DNA of 9,690 nucleotides from JTS-RE94 sp041750795 (GTDB taxonomy: Bacteria > Planctomycetota > Planctomycetia > Pirellulales > PALSA-1355): the NCBI GenBank assembly GCA_041750795.1, contig JBGSYQ010000023.1, positions 1-9,690 of the forward strand, given 5' to 3'. A program made the position numbers and the translations under genes. Each line of letters begins with the position of its first letter. Position 1 is the stretch's first letter. A model generated the notes under the pieces. The model was given only the letters and a program-made list of their open reading frames with translations. It was not told where the DNA came from and made no database searches. Shown piece after piece: positions 5,121 to 9,690 of the stretch.

Positions 5121-7775
5121 ATGGCAAGTTCGGCGACAAGGGTTCTACCCAGTGGACGATTGTCACTGAGAGACCGGCTCTCCCGGTTGACGTTTTCCGA
5201 GGCTTGCGCATTGCTCGGCCCCGAGGGGCGGCAGTTGATCCAGCGGCATGCGAACACCTGGGAATTCAAACTGCAAGAGGACGTCCTGCTGCAGCCGGAC
5301 TTGTTTCGCCTGCGGTTCCCGTACGATCCAATTGACGGCGCACCCCCGGTGGTTACGATCACGTTGATGGCCGAGGCGCGCAATCGGCTTCATTTCCGCT
5401 GCGACCGCTGCCGGCGCGCGTGCAAGCACGTCGGCGCGGCTTTTTCGCTGATCCTGGAGGAAAAACTGGCACTGGGGCTAGCGGCGCCGCCGAAACCTCG
5501 CAAACCGATCGAGAGCCTGGGCGAAGACGCGCTGTTGGAACGCGCCCTGGCCGAACGCGCCGAGCGGGCGCGGACCGAGAAGATGGCGGTCAAAGCGCTG
5601 GATCCCACGCGCCCATGGTCCGATTATCTGGTCACCAACCGGCTCAGCGGCAAGTCGTATCGAGTGGCTTTGCGCTGCAGCCAACCCGGCGATTCCTATT
5701 GCTCCTGTCCTGACTTTCGCACGAACACTCTGGGCACGTGCAAACACGTACTGCACGTGCTGGCCAAAGCCAAGCGCCGTTTTACGCCACGCCAGCTCGG
5801 CCGCCCCTTCCGCCCGCAAGGCCTGGCGTTGCACTTGCAATATGCCGGCGAGGTGTCGCTGCGACTATTGGCGCCCGAGTCGATCGGCGCGGACGCGGCC
5901 AAGATTATCCGCCCGCTGCGCGACGGCCCCATCGAGGATCTGCGCGATATGCTCAAGCGCGTGTCGCAGTTGCAGAGGTTGGGATACGACCTGACGATCT
6001 ATCCTGACGCCGAGGAGTTCATTCACCAAAGGACGTTGCAGGAGCGTCTCAAGGCCGCAGTCGCTGAAATTCGTCCAGATCCCGCGACGCATCCGCTGCG
6101 AACCACGCTGCTCAAGCTACCTCTGCTGCCCTACCAATTGGACGGCATCGCCTTCGCGGCCGGAGCGGGCCGCGCGATTCTGGCCGACGACATGGGACTT
6201 GGCAAAACCATGCAGGGCGTGGGCACGGCCGAGTTGTTGGCGCGCGAGGTGGACATCCGCAGGGTGTTGATCGTCTGCCCTGCGTCGCTCAAGTCGCAAT
6301 GGCGAAGCGAGATTCAGCGCTTCTGCGACCGCGACGTGCAGCTCATCCACGGCGCGGCCGCCGAACGGCAGTCACAGTACGGCAACGATTGCTTCTTTAC
6401 CGTGTGCAACTATGAGCAAGTGCTGCGCGATATCCTGGCCATCGAACGCACTCCCTGGGACCTGATCGTCCTCGACGAGGGCCAGCGGATCAAGAACTGG
6501 GAATCGAAGACCAGCCGCGTCATCAAGAGCCTGCGCTCGCGGTTCGCGCTGGTGCTCACGGGTACGCCGCTGGAAAACCGCCTCGACGATTTGTATTCGA
6601 TCGTACAGTTCGTCGACGATCGCCGGCTGGGTCCGGGGTTCCGGTTCTTCAACAAGCACCGCGTCGTCGACGAGAAGGGAAAAGTCCTCGGTTACAAGAA
6701 TCTCGGCGACCTGCGCGAATCGCTCAAGCCGGTTCTGCTGCGCCGCACGCGCGAGAGCGTCCGCATCGAGCTGCCCGAGCGGACCACCGAGTTCGTGCGC
6801 ATTGCCCCCAGCGACGAGCAGGTTGTCATGCACCGTTCGCACATGCAGATTGTGGCCACGATCGTCGCCAAGAAGTTCATCAGCGAGATGGACCTGTTGC
6901 GACTGCAACTGTTCGAGTCGTTGTTCGAGGAAGAGGGCCGCAAGGTCGTGCTGTTCTCCGAGTGGACCACGATGCTGAACTTGATCGAGCCGCTGTTGCG
7001 CAAACGAAAGCTCGACTACGTCCGGCTCGATGGCAGCGTGCCGCAAAAGAAGCGGCAGGAATTGGTGCATCGATTTCAAACCGATGCCGACTGCCGCCTG
7101 TTTCTGACCACGAATGCCGGCTCAACCGGACTGAATCTGCAGGCCGCCAACACGGTGGTCAACGTCGACTTGCCTTGGAACCCCGCGGTGCTCGAACAGC
7201 GGATCGCACGGGCCCATCGCATGGGCCAACGCCAGGGCGTGCAGGTGTTCGTGTTGGTGACCGAGGGCACGATCGAAGAGAGTCTGCTGGCGACGATCGC
7301 CGCCAAGAAAGACCTGGCGCTGGCCGCGCTGGACGTCGAGTCCGACGTGGATGCCGTTGACGTGGCCAGCGGAATGCAGGAATTGAAGGGCCGCTTGGAA
7401 GTGTTGCTGGGCGCGCGCTGCGAGGCGCCGCGGGACGAGTCCGTTCGTCGCCACGAGAAGGAAACCGCCCTGCAGTTTGCAGAGTCGCACCGGGATCGCG
7501 TGGCCGCCGCTGGCGGCGAACTGCTGGGAGCAGCGTTCAAACTACTCGGCGAGCTCGTCGAACAGTCCCCCACGTCGTCACCACCACCGGAGTTGGTCAC
7601 CAAGCTGCGCGATCGACTGGGCGCCTGCGCCGACGAAGACCACGATGGCAAGCCGCGCCTCACCATCACGCTGCCCGATCGCAGTGGACTGGACCAATTG
7701 GCGCAAACCCTGGCGCGGCTGTTAGTCGCCACCCCGGCCCCGACAGAATCGGCCGGATCGGCCGTCATCACGTGA
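5121..7775 (+). CDS. SWIM zinc-finger SNF2-family helicase-like ATPase
   Basis: This 884-residue protein is a SNF2-type DNA translocase with an N-terminal zinc-finger region. A first Cys/His cluster (CDRCRRACKH; Cys94, Cys97, Cys101, His103) precedes a classical SWIM finger (YCSCPDF...TCKH; Cys194, Cys196, Cys207, His209). The ATPase follows: LLPYQLDG, Walker A DDMGLGKT (356-363), motif II DEGQ (452-455), motif III LTGTPLEN, motif IV VVLFSEW, motif V TTNAGSTGLNLQ (663-674) and motif VI QRIARAHRMGQ (693-703). About 120 C-terminal residues have no named domain. Such proteins bind and remodel nucleic acid, and their exact roles in bacteria are mostly unknown. Between DLLRLQ and LFESLF a conserved segment of the family seems to be missing (see findings). 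The gene is convergent with, and overlaps, a small minus-strand ORF. Confidence 0.92.
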   Translation: MASSATRVLPSGRLSLRDRLSRLTFSEACALLGPEGRQLIQRHANTWEFKLQEDVLLQPDLFRLRFPYDPIDGAPPVVTITLMAEARNRLHFRCDRCRRACKHVGAAFSLILEEKLALGLAAPPKPRKPIESLGEDALLERALAERAERARTEKMAVKALDPTRPWSDYLVTNRLSGKSYRVALRCSQPGDSYCSCPDFRTNTLGTCKHVLHVLAKAKRRFTPRQLGRPFRPQGLALHLQYAGEVSLRLLAPESIGADAAKIIRPLRDGPIEDLRDMLKRVSQLQRLGYDLTIYPDAEEFIHQRTLQERLKAAVAEIRPDPATHPLRTTLLKLPLLPYQLDGIAFAAGAGRAILADDMGLGKTMQGVGTAELLAREVDIRRVLIVCPASLKSQWRSEIQRFCDRDVQLIHGAAAERQSQYGNDCFFTVCNYEQVLRDILAIERTPWDLIVLDEGQRIKNWESKTSRVIKSLRSRFALVLTGTPLENRLDDLYSIVQFVDDRRLGPGFRFFNKHRVVDEKGKVLGYKNLGDLRESLKPVLLRRTRESVRIELPERTTEFVRIAPSDEQVVMHRSHMQIVATIVAKKFISEMDLLRLQLFESLFEEEGRKVVLFSEWTTMLNLIEPLLRKRKLDYVRLDGSVPQKKRQELVHRFQTDADCRLFLTTNAGSTGLNLQAANTVVNVDLPWNPAVLEQRIARAHRMGQRQGVQVFVLVTEGTIEESLLATIAAKKDLALAALDVESDVDAVDVASGMQELKGRLEVLLGARCEAPRDESVRRHEKETALQFAESHRDRVAAAGGELLGAAFKLLGELVEQSPTSSPPPELVTKLRDRLGACADEDHDGKPRLTITLPDRSGLDQLAQTLARLLVATPAPTESAGSAVIT

Positions 7776-7842
7776 GCGGAATGGCTGAGTTGGGGCAACA
7801 GTCGCACCCGGTTTCTCGGACGACCAGACGAACTTCGCTCAT
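7768..7842 (-). CDS. Possible 24-residue ORF coupled to the DUF2293 gene
   Basis: ATG at 7842-7840 overlaps the DUF2293 stop codon in an ATGA arrangement, and the ORF ends at TGA 7770-7768. The peptide reads MSEVRLVVRETGCDCCPNSA plus four residues and carries a CDCC cluster. The overlap is typical of translational coupling, but the peptide is very short and matches no family I know. Its end overlaps the last eight bases of the convergent SNF2 gene. It may be chance or the start of a decayed gene. Confidence 0.2.
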   Translation of the reverse strand: MSEVRLVVRETGCDCCPNSAIPLT

Positions 7843-8555
7843 GTCGTTCTCCAGGTGGCGAGGACTTGCTCGACGCGTTCGGCCACCTGGCGGCGGGCGG
7901 CGGCGCGGCTCCGTTTTTTGGCGAGCAAAGCGTCGTAGTCCGTCTCGATGTGCCGGATGTGGGCCGCAACCGCCAGGCGAATCGCACGTTCGTCCAACTC
8001 CTTGGCCGCGGCCGAGCGACCGACGCGCCCGCTGTACTTGCGACAGGCGTGCTGGGCGATGGCCACTTCGCGTCCGCGCGGACACCCGGGAAACATCGCG
8101 CGGACGCTTTGTGCGAATTGTTCTACGAAGCGCTGGTCCACCTCCTCCCGCCGTGCGACCTCGCGCTGGCGCCTGCGCTTGCGGGCATCGTCGTCCGCCA
8201 GGCACTCGACTTTCGCCTGGGCCAGGGCCTCCCCTTCCACCAGCAACCCTTGGCGCTCGTAACGTCGTCGCGCGCGGCTGAACTTCAGCACCACGGCACA
8301 AAGTTGCGTGTGCTTCCGCGCGCGCCGCGTCAACGCGGCGTCCCCCGACGGCAGAAACGTCAGATGGTCCAGGTCGGCACATGCCAGGCACAGCGCGCCG
8401 CGACCGCCGGCCAGGAGGATCCACGCACCGTGACCAATCTGTCGTCGGCACTTCCCGCAGACGGAGTCGCGGTGCGAGATGAACACCTTCAGATCGACGC
8501 GCCCTTCAGCAGGTGACGCGCTTGCGCCGGCGGCGGATTCCAGGGAGCGACTCAT
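7839..8555 (-). CDS. DUF2293 domain-containing protein
   Basis: This is a 238-residue basic protein. Residues 25-60 hold a likely zinc site, CGKC (33-36) and CLAC (56-59), in the segment SVCGKCRRQIGHGAWILL. A charged, probably helical middle (DDARKRRRQREVARREEVDQ) follows. The DUF2293 domain covers about residues 150-235, with FPGCPRG, then HACRKYSGRVGRSAAAKELD, then HIRHIETDYDALL. The family is of unknown function; the Cys pairs and basic charge suggest nucleic-acid binding, which is inference. ATG 8555 was chosen over TTG 8579, and neither has a clear ribosome binding site. It is convergent with the SNF2 gene and separated by 132 bases from the minus-strand MoaD/ThiS-like gene upstream, so it probably has its own promoter. 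Confidence 0.85.
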   Translation of the reverse strand: MSRSLESAAGASASPAEGRVDLKVFISHRDSVCGKCRRQIGHGAWILLAGGRGALCLACADLDHLTFLPSGDAALTRRARKHTQLCAVVLKFSRARRRYERQGLLVEGEALAQAKVECLADDDARKRRRQREVARREEVDQRFVEQFAQSVRAMFPGCPRGREVAIAQHACRKYSGRVGRSAAAKELDERAIRLAVAAHIRHIETDYDALLAKKRSRAAARRQVAERVEQVLATWRTT

Positions 8556-8599
8556 CACGTTCGGCAGATGACGAGGCAACCAGCAGACTTGGAGATTCG

Positions 8600-8621
8600 G
8601 CTACTCATAGCTACTTATAGC
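8600..8621 (-). promoter_or_regulatory. Tandem 10-bp repeat over a possible -10 box for DUF2293
   Basis: On the plus strand GCTACTCATA is followed directly by GCTACTTATA and then GC, two ten-base units differing at one position. On the minus strand this gives TTGCTATAAG, where TATAAG (8619-8614) resembles an extended -10 box about 60 bases before the DUF2293 start. No good -35 box is seen. The repeat spacing equals one helical turn, as for an operator, but this is speculative. Confidence 0.35.
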
Positions 8622-8687
8622 AAATCCGACGCGCCGAGGCCACACTTGAAATCAGGCCACTTTCATCAACTCGTGCCGCGCATTCGA

Positions 8688-8984
8688 TTACCCCCCGGCC
8701 AGCGCCCCAATGATCAGCAAGGGCTCGGCGCCGGTTGCCACGGCGGCCGGCAGCGGCGCGTCGGGCGATTCGTGCGAGAGATCCTGTTCGCAGGCGAAAA
8801 ACCGCAGGAACGCGCGCCGCTGGTGCGTGGCGTGATCGCGAATCGTCCCTTGCAGCACGGGGTAGCGCGCTTCCAGCGCATCGAGCACCAAGCGCAGCGA
8901 CGCGTGCCCGTCAACCTCAAGCTGCACTTCACCGTTGACGCGCGCCAAAAGCCGCAGATGCGCCGGGAGTTCGACTCGTATCAT
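8688..8984 (-). CDS. MoaD/ThiS-family ubiquitin-like protein ending in Gly-Gly
   Basis: This 98-residue protein has the beta-grasp sulfur-carrier pattern. It starts MIRVELPAHLRLLA, has the segment LEVDGHASLRLVLDALEARY (23-42), and ends PLLIIGALAGG. The terminal Gly-Gly is the residue pair that MoaD, ThiS and ubiquitin-like carriers use for adenylation and thiocarboxylation by an E1-like enzyme. It is longer than MoaD (about 80) or ThiS (about 65), with an extra charged stretch around residues 50-75 (HATHQRR, ACEQDLSHESPD). Its ATG overlaps the stop of the upstream BNR-repeat gene by four bases, so the two are co-translated. No moaE, thiG, E1-like or JAMM gene is in view, so the sulfur acceptor or target is unknown. 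Confidence 0.85.
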   Translation of the reverse strand: MIRVELPAHLRLLARVNGEVQLEVDGHASLRLVLDALEARYPVLQGTIRDHATHQRRAFLRFFACEQDLSHESPDAPLPAAVATGAEPLLIIGALAGG

Positions 8985-9690
8985 GAAAGGACCTGCACCT
9001 CGACGGACATCACCGCCGGCAAATCGCGGACGATGGGAGTCCAATGGTCGCCGGCGTCGCGCGACGCGTAGACCTGCCCGCCGGTCGTACCGAAGTAAAT
9101 GCCGCACGGGTCGAGCGAATCGACCGTCATCGCGTTGCGCAGCACGTTGACGTAACAGTCGCTTTGGGGCAGGCCGTTGGTAAGCGCCTCCCACTCGTTG
9201 CCGCCGGTGCGGCTGCGAAACACGCGCAACTTTCCCTCGGGCGGGAAGTGCTCGGAGTCGCTCTTGATCGGCACCACATAAATCGTTTCCGGCTCGTGCG
9301 CGTGTACGTCGATCGGAAAACCGAAATCGGTCGGCAGATTGCCGCTGATCTTCTGCCACTCCTCACCGGCATCGTCCGTCCGCATGACGTTCCAGTGCAA
9401 TTGCATGAACAGCACGCTCGGTCGCGACGGATGCATCGCGATGCGGTGAACGCAATAGCCGACCTCGGTATTCGGATCAGGCAGATATTGAGACTTCAAT
9501 CCGCGATTGATCGGCTTCCAGGTTTGACCGGCATCGTCAGACCGGAACGCACCCGCTGCGGAGATTGCGATGAAAATGCGTTGAGGATTGCTCGGGTCTA
9601 GGATAATTGTGTGCAGCCCCATTCCGCCGGCACCGGGCTGCCATTTGGCTCCCTGTTGTTCGCGCAGTTCAGCGAGTTCCTGCCAACTCT
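8981..9690 (-). CDS. BNR/Asp-box beta-propeller (sortilin/sialidase-like) protein, 5' end outside window
   Basis: The frame is open to the window edge and gives 235 C-terminal residues; the internal Met at 9622 is unlikely to be the start because the preceding codons (KWQPGAGG) fit the family. Asp-box-like turns recur: SDDAGQTW, TDDAGEEW, SRTGGNEW and SRDAGDHW, at about residues 50, 104, 159 and 209 of the fragment. They alternate with strand pairs such as HTIILDPSNPQRIFIAIS. This is the BNR/VPS10-like propeller often annotated as a glycosyl hydrolase or exo-sialidase, but catalytic residues cannot be assigned and a binding role is as likely. No signal peptide can be judged. It overlaps the MoaD/ThiS-like gene by ATGA. 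Confidence 0.85.
   Translation of the reverse strand, partial: SWQELAELREQQGAKWQPGAGGMGLHTIILDPSNPQRIFIAISAAGAFRSDDAGQTWKPINRGLKSQYLPDPNTEVGYCVHRIAMHPSRPSVLFMQLHWNVMRTDDAGEEWQKISGNLPTDFGFPIDVHAHEPETIYVVPIKSDSEHFPPEGKLRVFRSRTGGNEWEALTNGLPQSDCYVNVLRNAMTVDSLDPCGIYFGTTGGQVYASRDAGDHWTPIVRDLPAVMSVEVQVLS

Noticed and set aside
6372..7079. Long minus-strand open frames opposite the SNF2 gene (also 7076-7987)
   Set aside because: They are antisense shadows of a high-GC gene whose motifs are clear on the plus strand.
7772..8516. Plus-strand and alternative minus-strand frames over the DUF2293 gene
   Set aside because: Arg/Pro/Ala-rich shadow translations; the DUF2293 frame has recognised conserved motifs.

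Overview
The window is bacterial chromosome, probably from a planctomycete of the Pirellulales type. That guess rests on the mix of genes: a secreted CAP/SCP protein with a C-terminal beta tail, a SWIM-SNF2 helicase of the long form, a DUF2293 protein, and a BNR-repeat gene overlapping a MoaD/ThiS-like gene. No ribosomal RNA or other species marker is present, so the assignment is tentative. By eye the left part (about 1-3700) is lower in GC and poor in genes, and the right part (about 5100-9690) is GC-rich and densely coding.

Left part. An open frame ends at 178 and may be the tail of a gene. A secreted CAP-domain protein follows (219-998). A short relic of an NADP-dependent oxidoreductase lies at 1080-1175, inside a largely non-coding stretch. 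A catalase-family heme protein sits at 1826-2896. At 3308-3349 there is the exact 3' half of a tRNA-Pro(GGG), cut at the anticodon loop. This is the usual scar or attachment site left when a tyrosine-recombinase element integrates into a tRNA gene. It suggests that the sequence to its left belongs, or once belonged, to an integrated element.

Middle part. Structured non-coding sequence (3350-3700) leads to a lone SUKH (SMI1/KNR4) protein (3785-4423). About 700 bases without a convincing intact gene come next, with eroded open frames on the minus strand.

Right part. A large SNF2-family ATPase with two Cys/His finger motifs (5121-7775) meets two minus-strand genes tail to tail: DUF2293 (7839-8555) and a tiny ORF coupled to its stop codon (7768-7842). 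To the right, again on the minus strand, a BNR/Asp-box beta-propeller protein that runs off the window (8981-9690) overlaps by four bases a small ubiquitin-like MoaD/ThiS-family protein ending in Gly-Gly (8688-8984). The most notable observations are the tRNA-Pro half, an apparent in-frame loss of a conserved segment in the helicase, and the BNR plus Gly-Gly carrier pair. No CRISPR array, intact insertion sequence, integrase or complete RNA gene was found.
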